Source of the DNA: Burkholderiales bacterium RIFCSPHIGHO2_12_FULL_63_20
GTDB lineage: Bacteria > Pseudomonadota > Gammaproteobacteria > Burkholderiales > Burkholderiaceae_C
DNA: 49,443 nucleotides
Assembly: GCA_001770775.1 (NCBI GenBank)
Contig: MESA01000039.1
Coordinates: forward strand, 1 to 49,443
Direction of reading: 5' to 3'
The position numbers and the translations under genes were made by a program. Each line of letters begins with the position of its first letter. Positions within the stretch are counted from its first letter, which is position 1. Shown in pieces: positions 17,332 through 25,688 of this stretch. The notes beneath the pieces are model-generated. The model was not told the DNA's origin. It did no database searches and was given only the letters and a program-made list of their open reading frames with translations.

Positions 17332-18921
17332 TCATGCCCCTTTCAGAATGCGCGCCACCAGGGCCTCGGTGCGGTGGCTCACCGAGTCGGGCATGGTGAT
17401 GGTGCGGCCCCATTCGCGGCTGGTTTCACCCGGCCATTTGTTGGTGGCATCCAGCCCCATCTTGCCGCCCAGCCCGCTGATGGGCGAAGCGAAGTCCAGG
17501 TAGTCGATCGGGGTGTTGTCGACCAGGGTGGTGTCGCGCACCGGGTCCATGCGGGTGGTGATGGCCCAGATCACTTCCTGCCAGTCCCGGATGTTGACGT
17601 CGTCGTCCACGATGACGATGAACTTGGTGTACATGAACTGGCGCAAGAAGCTCCACAGGCCGAACATCAGGCGCTTGCTGTGTCCCGGATAGGCCTTCTT
17701 CATGCTGATGATGGCCATGCGGTAGCTGCAGCCTTCGGGTGGCAAATAGAAGTCCACGATTTCCGGAAACTGCTTTTGCAAGATGGGGACGAAGACCTCG
17801 TTGAGCGCCACACCCAGCACGGCGGGCTCATCGGGCGGTTTGCCGGTGTAGGTGGAGTGGTAGACCGGGTCCTTGCGGTTGGTCATGCGCTGCACTTCAA
17901 AGACAGGGAACCAGTCCTGCTCGTTGTAGTAGCCAGTGTGGTCGCCGAACGGGCCCTCAAGGGCGTGCAGGTAGCCGCCGCGTTCCATCAGGGGCACGCC
18001 GTGCTCGCTCACGCCTTTGTAGCCGGTGGGGGCGGTGGGGATGTGGCCTTCCAGCACGAACTCGGCGCTGGCTGGCACCTGCAGATACTGGCCAGCCTCA
18101 CCGACGCCTGTGTGGGTCACCTCGGTGCGGCTGCCGCGCAGCAGACCGGCGAACTGGTACTCGCTCAGCGAGTCGGGCACCGGGGTGACCGCGCCCAGGA
18201 TGGTGGCCGGGTCAGCTCCCAGCGCCACGGCAATCGGGAAAGGCTGGCCAGGGTTGGCCAGGGCGAACTCGCGGAAGTCGAGCGCGCCGCCGCGGTGGGC
18301 CAGCCAGCGCATGATCAACTGCTTCTTGCCGATCAGCTGCTGGCGGTAGATGCCCAGGTTTTGTCGCCGACGCGGGTTGGGTACGCCTTGAGGACCGCGG
18401 GTGACGACGAGCCCCCAGGTGAGCAGGGGGGCGGCGTCATCCGGCCAGCAGTGCTGGATGGGCAGCTCGGTCAGGTCGACCTCGCTGCCTTCGCGCACTT
18501 CTGCCTGACAGGGCGCGCTGCGCACCGTGCTGGGCTTCATGTCCCACAGGGCTTTGGCCATCTGGATGAGCTTGCCGGCGTCCTTCAGGCCGCGGGGCGG
18601 CTCGGGCTCCTTCAGGCTGGCGAGCACCCGGCCAATGTCTCGCAGCTCGCTGACGTCGTCGGCACCCATTCCGAGGGCCACGCGTTTGGGGGTGCCGAAC
18701 AGGTTGGCGAGAACCGGGGTGCCATAGGTGCGCGGCGTACCGGTCGCACCCTCTATCCGCCCAATCGGGTAATCGAACCAGAGGGCGGGACCGCCAGCGC
18801 GCAGCACGCGGTCGCTAACTGCCGTCATGTCCAGGTAAGTGGACACGGGCTCGCTGATGCGGGTGAGTTCCCCCTGGCGTTCCAGGCCTGATACAAATTC
18901 TCGCAAGTCGCGATATTTCAT
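17332..18921 (-). CDS. ubiD: 4-hydroxy-3-polyprenylbenzoate decarboxylase
   Basis: The 529-residue enzyme uses prenylated FMN to remove the carboxyl group from 3-polyprenyl-4-hydroxybenzoate in ubiquinone synthesis. Typical segments are [19 protein letters not shown] at the start, the NLGIYRQQ substrate/cofactor region, [18 protein letters not shown] and, near the end, [15 protein letters not shown] and [14 protein letters not shown]. Length is slightly above E. coli UbiD. The ATG at 18921 fits the family start. The prFMN synthase ubiX is not in the window. A perfect 8-bp dyad lies immediately upstream. Confidence 0.97.
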   Translation of the reverse strand: MKYRDLREFVSGLERQGELTRISEPVSTYLDMTAVSDRVLRAGGPALWFDYPIGRIEGATGTPRTYGTPVLANLFGTPKRVALGMGADDVSELRDIGRVLASLKEPEPPRGLKDAGKLIQMAKALWDMKPSTVRSAPCQAEVREGSEVDLTELPIQHCWPDDAAPLLTWGLVVTRGPQGVPNPRRRQNLGIYRQQLIGKKQLIMRWLAHRGGALDFREFALANPGQPFPIAVALGADPATILGAVTPVPDSLSEYQFAGLLRGSRTEVTHTGVGEAGQYLQVPASAEFVLEGHIPTAPTGYKGVSEHGVPLMERGGYLHALEGPFGDHTGYYNEQDWFPVFEVQRMTNRKDPVYHSTYTGKPPDEPAVLGVALNEVFVPILQKQFPEIVDFYLPPEGCSYRMAIISMKKAYPGHSKRLMFGLWSFLRQFMYTKFIVIVDDDVNIRDWQEVIWAITTRMDPVRDTTLVDNTPIDYLDFASPISGLGGKMGLDATNKWPGETSREWGRTITMPDSVSHRTEALVARILKGA

Positions 18922-18931
18922 GATTTTGGTA

Positions 18932-18951
18932 ATAAAGAAGTGGTTCTTTAT
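18932..18951. promoter_or_regulatory. Perfect dyad just upstream of ubiD
   Basis: ATAAAGAA (18932-18939) GTGG TTCTTTAT (18944-18951) has perfect 8-bp arms and ends ten bases before the ubiD start. It could hide the ribosome site as a hairpin or bind a repressor. Confidence 0.5.
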
Positions 18952-18953
18952 GC

Positions 18954-18983
18954 TTGACTGGTTATTACAGGCTTGCCTAGAAT
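18954..18983 (+). promoter_or_regulatory. Strong sigma-70 promoter
   Basis: TTGACT (18954-18959) and TAGAAT (18978-18983) are 18 bases apart. The expected start point is about 18990, which is the A of an ATG. It points toward the lytic transglycosylase gene. Confidence 0.7.
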
Positions 18984-18989
18984 CCGCCC

Positions 18990-19121
18990 ATGTTGGATCC
19001 GGTGACATTTTTTACCGGGTTTCCCCTTGCGCCACACACCGTGGCGCACCGCTGCCAGCCCTGGCGTTCTCATTCGGGTCTGTACGTAGAGATGTACACG
19101 ACAGGCCCTTCGCGGTGGTGA
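18990..19121 (+). CDS. Possible small leaderless reading frame
   Basis: An ATG at 18990 coincides with the predicted transcription start. The frame runs 43 codons ([16 protein letters not shown] at the start, TTGPSRW at the end) to a TGA at 19119-19121. No ribosome site is possible if transcription starts there, so translation would need leaderless initiation. No homology is recognised. It may be only part of the transglycosylase leader. Confidence 0.2.
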   Translation: MLDPVTFFTGFPLAPHTVAHRCQPWRSHSGLYVEMYTTGPSRW

Positions 19122-19241
19122 GTGACTTGCACGGTCCCGCCATCTTTCCTGCCAGGGTCATTATCAATGCCGCACCTGCGCGGCGCGTGATCAAGTCGAT
19201 TGCGTGCCGGTTGTGAGTGTGGCGGCGAAGAAAGGAGCACC

Positions 19242-20276
19242 ATGACAGCGTGTGAACGTGCAACGGCAGGCCTTGAGGCCGCCGTGATGGTTGAAGAAGT
19301 GGAAGTGTCGCAGGCGACGGTGGCGTCGTCGTTCCGCCCCCAGGCTTGGCGGGCGGCTTTGCGGCAGTTTGTTCAGGACGTGTTGCTGGGCCTGCGTCGC
19401 GTGAGCCACAACACCTTGGCCATGTTGGGCCTGGTGGCGGTGGTGGGTGTGGTCTTTCTGGCCGGTCGCCCTGATGTGCGTTACCGCCTGGAGCACCAGA
19501 CCCTGGGCTGGTTGACCGACCGCGCCACGAACCGGGCGATGGCGAGTGACGATGCCGGGGGGGCCAGCCAGGACATCTTGCTGGCCATGGCCGAGCCGGA
19601 GGCCATTCAGCGTGCCACTGCGACCGACCCGTCGGAGTTGAGCCGTCAGCAGGCGGCCGTGGCCTACTGGATCGCGCGCCGGTACAGTGTGGCCCCTGAG
19701 CCGATCAGCCGCTTGGTCCAGGAGGCCTGGGAGGTGGGCCAGCGTGTCGGGTTGGAGCCGACTTTGGTGCTGGCGATCATGGCCATCGAGTCGGGGTTCA
19801 ATCCGTTTGCCCAGAGCCATGTGGGCGCTCAGGGCCTGATGCAGGTGATGACGGGCATCCACCGTGAGAAGTATGAGGTGTTCGGTGGACGCAACGCGGC
19901 CTTCGACCCGGTGACAAACTTGCGCGTGGGTGTGCAGGTGCTCAAGGATTGCATCCGCCGTGCGGGCAGTGTGGAAGGCGGCCTGAAGTATTACGTGGGC
20001 GCTGCCAACATGAACCACGACGGCGGCTACGGCGCCAAGGTGCTGGCCGAGCAGGCATTTCTGCGACAAGTCGCCTTGGGCAAGCAGGTGCCGGTGAACG
20101 TGTCCAACGCGTCACGGATCGTCGCCCAGGCGCCGGCCCCGGTGGCGGCATCGGCGGTTCAGTCCTCGGTGCCCTCTGCCGAATCCACCCCGGTGTCGGT
20201 GGCCCCTGCTGCCAGCAGTGTCAAGCCGCCGGTGGCCAGCCCGGCCGTCGAGCAGGTGGCGATGCTCACGTTGTGA
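19242..20276 (+). CDS. Membrane-anchored lytic transglycosylase (SLT domain)
   Basis: The 344-residue protein has a cytosolic N-terminal part, a membrane helix at about residues 58-74, and a periplasmic SLT domain. The catalytic glutamate is E183 in IMAIESGFNPFAQS, followed by GAQGLMQVM and the YYVGAANM segment. Such enzymes cut the glycan strand and leave 1,6-anhydro-MurNAc ends, the substrate later handled by AnmK. The last 60 residues are a Pro/Ala/Val/Ser-rich tail of low complexity. The ATG at 19242 follows AAAGGAG at 19231-19237. Confidence 0.9.
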   Translation: MTACERATAGLEAAVMVEEVEVSQATVASSFRPQAWRAALRQFVQDVLLGLRRVSHNTLAMLGLVAVVGVVFLAGRPDVRYRLEHQTLGWLTDRATNRAMASDDAGGASQDILLAMAEPEAIQRATATDPSELSRQQAAVAYWIARRYSVAPEPISRLVQEAWEVGQRVGLEPTLVLAIMAIESGFNPFAQSHVGAQGLMQVMTGIHREKYEVFGGRNAAFDPVTNLRVGVQVLKDCIRRAGSVEGGLKYYVGAANMNHDGGYGAKVLAEQAFLRQVALGKQVPVNVSNASRIVAQAPAPVAASAVQSSVPSAESTPVSVAPAASSVKPPVASPAVEQVAMLTL

Positions 20277-20345
20277 GCGCCTGGGAAGGCATGGCGCGGT
20301 GGGCGACTGATGCCCCCGCACTGGCGTGAGCCGGGTCCATGCCGC

Positions 20346-20351
20346 TACAAT
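20346..20351 (+). promoter_or_regulatory. -10 element of the glyA transcript
   Basis: TACAAT at 20346-20351 would start transcription near 20358, exactly where the riboswitch fold begins. The -35 is poor (TGGCGT at 20322-20327). Confidence 0.5.
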
Positions 20352-20357
20352 TGAAAA

Positions 20358-20500
20358 CGCTGCGCAACTGGCGATACATGGCGAGCTGCCGTCACACACT
20401 GACGGCGCCGCCTGAGGTGGTGAACCACCGGGGAGCGCAGCCAGCCCTAGGGGCTTCTAATGCCCGGGCTGAGTCAGCCGTTCGCCTGGGCAGCCCTCAC
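20358..20500 (+). ncRNA. ZTP (pfl) riboswitch upstream of glyA
   Basis: Three conserved blocks are present. GCTGCGC-AACTGGCG (20359-20373) opens the aptamer. GGTGG-TGA-ACCACCGGGGAGCG (20416-20437) is almost identical to known pfl RNAs, and its GCGCAGC (20435-20441) pairs back to GCTGCGC. CGCCTGGGCA (20483-20492) is the 3' ligand/pseudoknot block. An extra hairpin GCCGTCA/TGACGGC (20388-20394 / 20400-20406) is inserted in the first half. The family senses ZTP/ZMP, a signal of low 10-formyl-THF, and commonly controls glyA. No U run follows, so control may act on translation. A short CTTCA/TGAAG stem at 20531-20544 touches the ribosome site. Confidence 0.93.
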
Positions 20501-20558
20501 ACCTGATCTGGATGGGTCAGTGCTGCGGGACTTCAACCTTGAAGAGGACTGCCAAGTC

Positions 20559-21809
20559 ATGTTTGACCGTGCCCAACACACCATTGCCAATGTTGACCCC
20601 GAGCTGTTTGCAGCCATCCAGGCTGAAAACCAGCGTCAGGAAGACCACATCGAGCTGATCGCCTCCGAGAACTACACCTCGCCGGCCGTCATGGAAGCCC
20701 AGGGCTCCCAGCTGACCAACAAGTACGCCGAAGGCTATCCCGGCAAGCGCTACTACGGTGGCTGCGAACACGTGGACGTCGTCGAGCAACTGGCCATTGA
20801 CCGCCTGAAGGCCCTGTTCGGTGCCGAGTATGCGAACGTTCAGGCCAATTCCGGCTCGCAAGCCAACCAGGCCGTGTTCTTCGGTCTGCTGCAGCCCGGC
20901 GACACGATCATGGGCCTGAGCCTGGCCGAAGGCGGCCACCTGACCCACGGCATGCCGCTGAACATGTCGGGCAAGTGGTTCAAGGTGGTGTCCTACGGCC
21001 TGAACGCCGCCGAAGACATCGACTACGACAAGATGGAAGCCCTGGCGCGCGAGCACAAGCCCAAGCTGATCATCGCCGGCGCCTCGGCCTTTGCCCTGCG
21101 CATCGACTTCGAGCGCTTTGCCAAGATCGCCAAGGAAATCGGCGCTTACTTCATGGTGGACATGGCCCACTACGCTGGCCTGATCGCCGCAGGCGTGTAC
21201 CCCAACCCGGTGCCGTTTGCCGACGTGGTCACCTCCACCACCCACAAGAGCCTGCGTGGCCCGCGTGGCGGCATCATCCTGATGCGTGGTGAAGAGATCG
21301 CCAAGAAGATCAACAGCGCGATCTTCCCTGGCATCCAGGGCGGCCCGCTGATGCACGTCATCGCCGGCAAGGCCGTGGCCTTCAAGGAAGCCGCTTCGCC
21401 TGAGTTCAAGGCCTACCAGCAGCAGGTGGTGAAGAACGCCGCCGCGCTGGCTGACACCTTGACCAAGCGCGGTCTGCGCATCGTCTCGGGCCGCACCGAA
21501 AGCCACGTGATGCTGGTGGACCTGCGTCCGAAGAACCTGACCGGCAAGGAAGCCGAAGCGATCTTGGGCGCCGCGCACATCACCTGCAACAAGAACGGCA
21601 TCCCCAACGATCCGCAGAAGCCTTTCGTGACCTCGGGCATCCGTCTGGGCTCGCCCGCGATGACCACGCGTGGTTTCAAGGAAGAGCAGGCGGTGCAGGT
21701 GGCCAACCTGATCGCCGACGTGCTGGACAACCCGCACGACGAAGCCATCCTCGCCCGTGTGCGCGAGCAGGTGTCGGCGCTGACCAAGGCCTTCCCGGTC
21801 TACCGCTGA
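20559..21809 (+). CDS. glyA: Serine hydroxymethyltransferase
   Basis: The 416-residue PLP enzyme interconverts serine and glycine, loading the one-carbon unit on tetrahydrofolate. Features are [19 protein letters not shown] near the N-terminus, [11 protein letters not shown], and the PLP lysine in [13 protein letters not shown] chose the ATG at 20559, with AGAGGA at 20543-20548. An in-frame ATG at 20460 lies inside the riboswitch and is rejected. A terminator and nrdR follow. Confidence 0.98.
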   Translation: MFDRAQHTIANVDPELFAAIQAENQRQEDHIELIASENYTSPAVMEAQGSQLTNKYAEGYPGKRYYGGCEHVDVVEQLAIDRLKALFGAEYANVQANSGSQANQAVFFGLLQPGDTIMGLSLAEGGHLTHGMPLNMSGKWFKVVSYGLNAAEDIDYDKMEALAREHKPKLIIAGASAFALRIDFERFAKIAKEIGAYFMVDMAHYAGLIAAGVYPNPVPFADVVTSTTHKSLRGPRGGIILMRGEEIAKKINSAIFPGIQGGPLMHVIAGKAVAFKEAASPEFKAYQQQVVKNAAALADTLTKRGLRIVSGRTESHVMLVDLRPKNLTGKEAEAILGAAHITCNKNGIPNDPQKPFVTSGIRLGSPAMTTRGFKEEQAVQVANLIADVLDNPHDEAILARVREQVSALTKAFPVYR

Positions 21810-21841
21810 GCGCTGACGCCTTGATGCGTGCGTGACAATCG

Positions 21842-21877
21842 ACCCGGCCTGGATGTGATGTCCTCGCCGGGTTTTTT
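21842..21877 (+). terminator. Terminator between glyA and nrdR
   Basis: ACCCGGC (21842-21848) pairs with GCCGGGT (21866-21872), followed by TTTTT to 21877. nrdR begins only 29 bases later, so it probably depends on read-through or a promoter inside this gap. Confidence 0.8.
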
Positions 21878-21906
21878 CTTGTGTTGAACCGAGAGGTCCA
21901 AATCCC

Positions 21907-22389
21907 ATGCGTTGCCCTTTTTGCGGACACCACGACACCCAGGTCGTGGAAACGCGTGACTCCGATGAGGGGGACTCTACCCGCCGTCGTCGTAAATGTC
22001 ATGGCTGCGACAAACGCTTCACGACCTATGAGCGGGCGGAAATCGATCTGCCTGCCATCGTGAAGCGCGACGGCCGTCGCACTGACTACGACCGCGCCAA
22101 GCTGAAAGGCTCCATGCTGATTGCGTTGCGCAAACGGCCGGTGAGTGCCGAGGCGCTGGAAGGGGCACTGGAGACCATCGAGGCCAAGCTACGGCAATGC
22201 GGCGAGAAGGAAGTGAACTCGACGCAACTGGGCGAGTGGGTGATGCGCGAGTTGCGCAAACTCGACAAGGTGGCCTATGTGCGCTTTGCCTCGGTGTACC
22301 GCAGCTTTGATGACGTCAGCGAGTTTGTGGCGGCGATCAAGGAGACGGGCAACAAGCGCAGCGCCAAGGATGGGGCGGGCGAGGACTGA
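21907..22389 (+). CDS. nrdR: Transcriptional repressor NrdR
   Basis: The 160-residue ATP/dATP-sensing repressor binds NrdR boxes before ribonucleotide reductase genes. The zinc ribbon uses C3, C6, C31 and C34, with the [18 protein letters not shown] segment. The ATP-cone domain fills residues 49-139 ([14 protein letters not shown] onwards). Length is normal. It follows glyA as in many Burkholderiales. Confidence 0.97.
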   Translation: MRCPFCGHHDTQVVETRDSDEGDSTRRRRKCHGCDKRFTTYERAEIDLPAIVKRDGRRTDYDRAKLKGSMLIALRKRPVSAEALEGALETIEAKLRQCGEKEVNSTQLGEWVMRELRKLDKVAYVRFASVYRSFDDVSEFVAAIKETGNKRSAKDGAGED

Positions 22390-22428
22390 TCGGGAGATCG
22401 GTGAGAGGCGGAGCCGCCACGTGCGCGG

Positions 22429-22887
22429 CTACCGCCAGCATGCCGCCACGTTGACGGTGGTGCCCGTGATGCCGCGGGCGTGATGCTGATTCAAGGTGAG
22501 GCTGCCACACGGGTCTTGGGCCATGGGTCCGTTGGACACCGGGGTGGCGCTCAGGGTGTAACTGCCGGCGTCCGCCTGGGTGACGCTGATCAGGTAGTGG
22601 GCCGTTCCCTGGCGCGGTGATTGGTTCAGCGGGGCGGGCAGGCTCACGACGGGCGCATTGGCATCGCCCGTGTCATAGCGGTGGCGGGCAGCGTAGTGCC
22701 GTTGCATGAAGAACGCTGCGTCCATCAAGGCGGCCTGGGCATCGGCGCGGTGCGCACGGTGCAGGTGCGCGGCATAGCTGGGATAAGAGACGGCAGCGAG
22801 CACCCCCAGGACGGCCAGCACGGTCAGCATTTCCACCAAGGTGAAGCCCGTCAGGCGGTGGGGTGGGCGCAGGTGGGGGTGTCGCAT
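22429..22887 (-). CDS. pilE: PilE-like type IV minor pilin
   Basis: The 152-residue prepilin has a short leader ending in LTG, then FTLVEMLTVLAVLGVLAAVSYPSY with Glu at +5, the classic N-methylated pilin helix. The globular part (AALMDAAFFMQRHYAARHRYDT) matches the ComP/PilE minor pilin group. Two cysteines near the C-terminus (DPCG and AACW) likely form the D-region disulfide. It is the last gene of the operon. The ATG at 22887 is 11 bases after the pilX stop. Confidence 0.88.
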   Translation of the reverse strand: MRHPHLRPPHRLTGFTLVEMLTVLAVLGVLAAVSYPSYAAHLHRAHRADAQAALMDAAFFMQRHYAARHRYDTGDANAPVVSLPAPLNQSPRQGTAHYLISVTQADAGSYTLSATPVSNGPMAQDPCGSLTLNQHHARGITGTTVNVAACWR

Positions 22888-22898
22888 GGGGCAGAAGC

Positions 22899-23600
22899 TC
22901 AGGGCGTGGGTGGGTTGAGGAGGGCGCGCCACACGCGGCTTTGCAGGCGTGGGCTGGCGGCTGGGGTCACCGGGGTGGCCGGGGCTGGGACGCCTGTGAC
23001 GGCTGGAGCGGAGAGGGTGCTGGCGGTGGCGGGCGTGGGGGCGGACGCGAGCGGGCACAGGGCGGTGCCAGGGATGCAGCGGTGCACCATGGACTGCATC
23101 CAGGCCATGGCGCCGCGGGTAGTGCGTCCGGCACTGTCGGCTTGGTGGTCCGGACTGAAGCCTCGGGCCGTGACGGTGATCAGCTCGGGGTGTGCCGGAT
23201 GGGTTTCCAGCAGGCATTGGGGCCGGAAGGCTGGCACAAAGGCACTGTCGGCAGAGCTCATGGTGCTGGCGGGTACGGTGTGGGCGAGGGCATGGCTACC
23301 ATGCCAACTGGACCAGAGCATCCACAGCGCCGGGTTGGGGGTGAGCGGGGCGGGATGCACCGTGAGGGACGGCGGGCTGTGCAACAGCGCCTCCTCGCAG
23401 TAACGCAAGCCGATGTGGGCCGCTTCTTTGGCCAGGCTTTCGAGCCGCATGTTGTGCGTGATCTGTTCGGCGCTGAGGGCCGCGCGGAGAGAGGCTCCGG
23501 AAACCAGGCTGATCACGGCCAGCATGACGAGGACGACGATGAGGGCGATCCCGTGCTGGTGGGCCTGGGTGCATCGGGTGATTGGGCTGCTGTCAGGCAT
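22899..23600 (-). CDS. pilX: PilX-like pilus assembly protein
   Basis: The product has 233 residues. The N-terminus HQHG-IALIVVLVMLAVISLVSGASLRAAL is the PilX/GspK-type helix, which characteristically lacks Glu at +5 (Val here). The segment NMRLESLAKEAAHIGLRYCEEAL matches PilX proteins. The C-terminal 60 residues are Pro/Ala/Thr-rich. In other bacteria PilX joins PilV, PilW and PilY1 in the priming complex at the pilus tip. It starts three bases after the pilW stop. Confidence 0.8.
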   Translation of the reverse strand: MPDSSPITRCTQAHQHGIALIVVLVMLAVISLVSGASLRAALSAEQITHNMRLESLAKEAAHIGLRYCEEALLHSPPSLTVHPAPLTPNPALWMLWSSWHGSHALAHTVPASTMSSADSAFVPAFRPQCLLETHPAHPELITVTARGFSPDHQADSAGRTTRGAMAWMQSMVHRCIPGTALCPLASAPTPATASTLSAPAVTGVPAPATPVTPAASPRLQSRVWRALLNPPTP

Positions 23601-23603
23601 GGA

Positions 23604-24470
23604 TCACAGCGGATTGGGCAGACTCACCGTGGTGTGAAAGGCGCGGTAGAGGCGTCGATCCGTGGCGGTCTGGGTCAGGCCTTGGCAGTTGGTGTACGTC
23701 ATGGCGGTGTCTTGCACTTCCAGCTCGCTGCGTAGCACCAGACACAGTCGGACCGCCTTCACTTGACGCCACAAAGGAGAGGCAGAGGGGGGCACGGCCG
23801 TGCCGCTCACTTCTTGCGCGGTGAGGTACCGCAGGGTGGCTTCACCGGGGGCGCTGGCGGCAGGGGCCGAGACGCCGTAGCGCAGAGTCAGGTCCACGAT
23901 GTGATCGACCAGAGGTTGGGCGATGCTGTGCCCATTGCCCAGGCAGGAGAGGGTGTGGTTGTGGACGAAGTAGCGGTTGTCGGCGAGGTGGTGGGTGCCG
24001 TCCACCAGGGGCGTGCTGTTGCCCAGGCAGTCGGTGGGCGTCCCGGAGGCCGTGGCGAAGGTGTTGTGCGTGTCCGCTTCGTAGCGCACGACGATGGCAT
24101 CGGCTTGGCCGGGGTCGTTGTGGCACACGATGTCGTTCAACTGAGCGTGTCCGATGCTGGTGGGGGTGATGCCGCCCGTACAGCCGAAGAGGCCTTGTCC
24201 GGTGAAGGCACGCGTCATCTGTCCCTGGCTGTCCAGTCCGGAGGGGCTGCTGTAGCCGGCCAGGGCGATCTGGGCGCGCAGGATGGCCAGGGCCACGCTG
24301 GCGTCTTCGGTCATTTGCGTCGTGGCCTGGGTGCTGCGGTAGGCGTGGCCGGAGCTCAGATACAGCGCCAAGGCGGCGGCGATCACCGTCAGGCCCAGGG
24401 TGAGGCCGACCAGCAACTCGACCACGCTCAGGCCGCGCTGCCCGTGTGAGGGGAGGGCAAGGGGTGACAT
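23604..24470 (-). CDS. pilW: PilW-like minor pilin
   Basis: This 288-residue prepilin has the cleavage site GQRG-LSVVELLVGLTLGLTVIAA with Glu at +5. The globular domain contains TEDASVALAILRAQIALAGY, a feature of PilW. Four cysteines between residues 95 and 170 may form disulfides. The ATG at 24470 shares its A with the pilV stop (TGATG), so translation is likely coupled. Confidence 0.85.
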   Translation of the reverse strand: MSPLALPSHGQRGLSVVELLVGLTLGLTVIAAALALYLSSGHAYRSTQATTQMTEDASVALAILRAQIALAGYSSPSGLDSQGQMTRAFTGQGLFGCTGGITPTSIGHAQLNDIVCHNDPGQADAIVVRYEADTHNTFATASGTPTDCLGNSTPLVDGTHHLADNRYFVHNHTLSCLGNGHSIAQPLVDHIVDLTLRYGVSAPAASAPGEATLRYLTAQEVSGTAVPPSASPLWRQVKAVRLCLVLRSELEVQDTAMTYTNCQGLTQTATDRRLYRAFHTTVSLPNPL

Positions 24471-24988
24471 CACAAGGCGACCCGAAGGTACAGGCAGCGG
24501 GTGTGGGTGCCCAGGCTCAGGCCTGCCGGGCAGCTGTCGTGCGCCTGGGCGCCGGCTTGGTCGGCTTCGTCCCAGATCACCCAGACGTCGGCCTGTGTGC
24601 CGACCGTGTGCACATGGCCTCGCCCCTGTGGCAGGCTGTCCGCGAGTTGTTGCTGCCATTGCGCCAGATCTGCCGCGGCCATCTCGTCGAAGGTGCACAC
24701 CGCCGAGCCCTGGCACGCATCAGCCAGGGGCGGTGCCGCAGGCGCAGCAGAGGCGGTGAGATCGTAGGCCCCCCAGTCGCCCACAGGGGCGGTGTTGGCC
24801 CGCATGCGATCCGCCAAGTCGTGGGCCAGCAAGGTGGCCCGTGCACGCGACTCGGTGGTCTGGCTGTGCTGGATGGCGTGCGCCTGCATGGCGGTCATGG
24901 CCAGCACACCGAAGGACATCAGCAGCATGGCCATCAGCACCTCCACCAGGGTGGCGCCGCGCTGGCGCGCAAGGAAAGGGCGTGGCAT
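24470..24988 (-). CDS. pilV: PilV-like minor pilin
   Basis: The 172-residue prepilin has leader end RQRG, then ATLVEVLMAMLLMSFGVLAMTAMQ with Glu at +5. The segment RARATLLAHDLADRMRAN is typical for PilV. Both start (24988, sharing its base with the fimT stop) and stop (sharing with pilW) are TGATG overlaps, so the first three pilin genes form a tightly coupled unit. Confidence 0.87.
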   Translation of the reverse strand: MPRPFLARQRGATLVEVLMAMLLMSFGVLAMTAMQAHAIQHSQTTESRARATLLAHDLADRMRANTAPVGDWGAYDLTASAAPAAPPLADACQGSAVCTFDEMAAADLAQWQQQLADSLPQGRGHVHTVGTQADVWVIWDEADQAGAQAHDSCPAGLSLGTHTRCLYLRVAL

Positions 24989-25578
24989 CAACAGACTCCG
25001 TGCAGAACGCGTACGCGGCCGGAGACGGCCAGGCGCACGCAGCGTTGGGGATGGTGTGACGGGGTGGCACCGAATCCCAGGGTCTGGACCAGGAAGCTGG
25101 CGTTGTTGGCCACGGCCAGCCCCTGTCCACCGAAGGTGATGGCCGGCTTACTGTGTGCCAGCAGCAGGCCGACCGTCGGGGGCAGCGCCTGCTGCAGGTG
25201 CAACAGCGTTTCGTGCGCGTCCTTCACTTTGTTGCCGTTGGCGTCGGCAAAGATCAACCAGCCCGTCGACCAGTTGGTGCTGGCGCTGGCGCACACCGGC
25301 GTCAAGGCGTCGGGCGCCGGGGTGTTGCAGATGGTGACGCGCTGATGGCGCTTGACCGCCTCGGCACGTGCCAGGCGCAGGGCATCGGCCAGGGCACTGG
25401 CCTGGGTGGCCACGGTGCGTTGATCGAGCAGCGCGCGCAGGCCGGGCGCGCCGAGGGCGGTCAGGATGCCGAGGATGGCCAAGGTGACCAGGAGCTCGAC
25501 CCAGGTGAAGCCGCGTGACACGGCGTGGGGCAGAGCGCGGCGCCGAAATTGGAGGGGAGGGCAGGACATGCGCCGCAT
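24988..25578 (-). CDS. fimT: FimT/FimU-like (GspH) minor pilin
   Basis: The product has 196 residues from the ATG at 25578; an ATG three codons later is equally possible and neither has a good ribosome site. The prepilin site is VSRG-FTWVELLVTLAILGILTALGAPGL with Glu at +5. The GspH domain follows with LADALRLARAEAVKRHQRVTIC and a final CVRLAVSGRVRVLHGVC. FimT/FimU heads the minor-pilin operon in many bacteria. FimT of some species binds DNA for uptake, which cannot be judged here. It is divergent from ribD. Confidence 0.85.
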   Translation of the reverse strand: MRRMSCPPLQFRRRALPHAVSRGFTWVELLVTLAILGILTALGAPGLRALLDQRTVATQASALADALRLARAEAVKRHQRVTICNTPAPDALTPVCASASTNWSTGWLIFADANGNKVKDAHETLLHLQQALPPTVGLLLAHSKPAITFGGQGLAVANNASFLVQTLGFGATPSHHPQRCVRLAVSGRVRVLHGVC

Positions 25579-25688
25579 TCTTGGCAAGGATCCGGGGCGC
25601 AAAAGACCTATCCCCACAAGGGGCGGGAGTGCTTTGCGTCAAAATCGCCCCCATTCCCCCTTCGAGGGGCACCCCAAGGGATGAACTG

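Larger units (their letters stand above)
18922..19241. other. 320-base divergent intergenic region, ubiD / transglycosylase
   Basis: The region contains the dyad at 18932-18951, a strong plus-strand promoter at 18954-18983, and hairpins CCGGT/ACCGG (18999-19003 / 19014-19018) and GCGCCAC/GTGGCGC (19029-19035 / 19041-19047). If the promoter serves the transglycosylase, the leader is about 250 bases long. Confidence 0.55.

Noticed and set aside
17305-18891. Long plus-strand frame opposite ubiD
   Set aside because: Same antisense artefact; ubiD is certain, and the product has no recognisable domain.
20460-20558. Upstream in-frame ATG for glyA
   Set aside because: These bases hold the 3' half of the ZTP riboswitch, and the family start and ribosome site fit 20559.
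20517-21938. Long minus-strand frame opposite glyA
   Set aside because: It reads through the riboswitch and glyA in antisense and shows no family features.
25579-25688. FMN riboswitch before ribD
   Set aside because: The conserved blocks of the RFN element are not present here or before ribBA.
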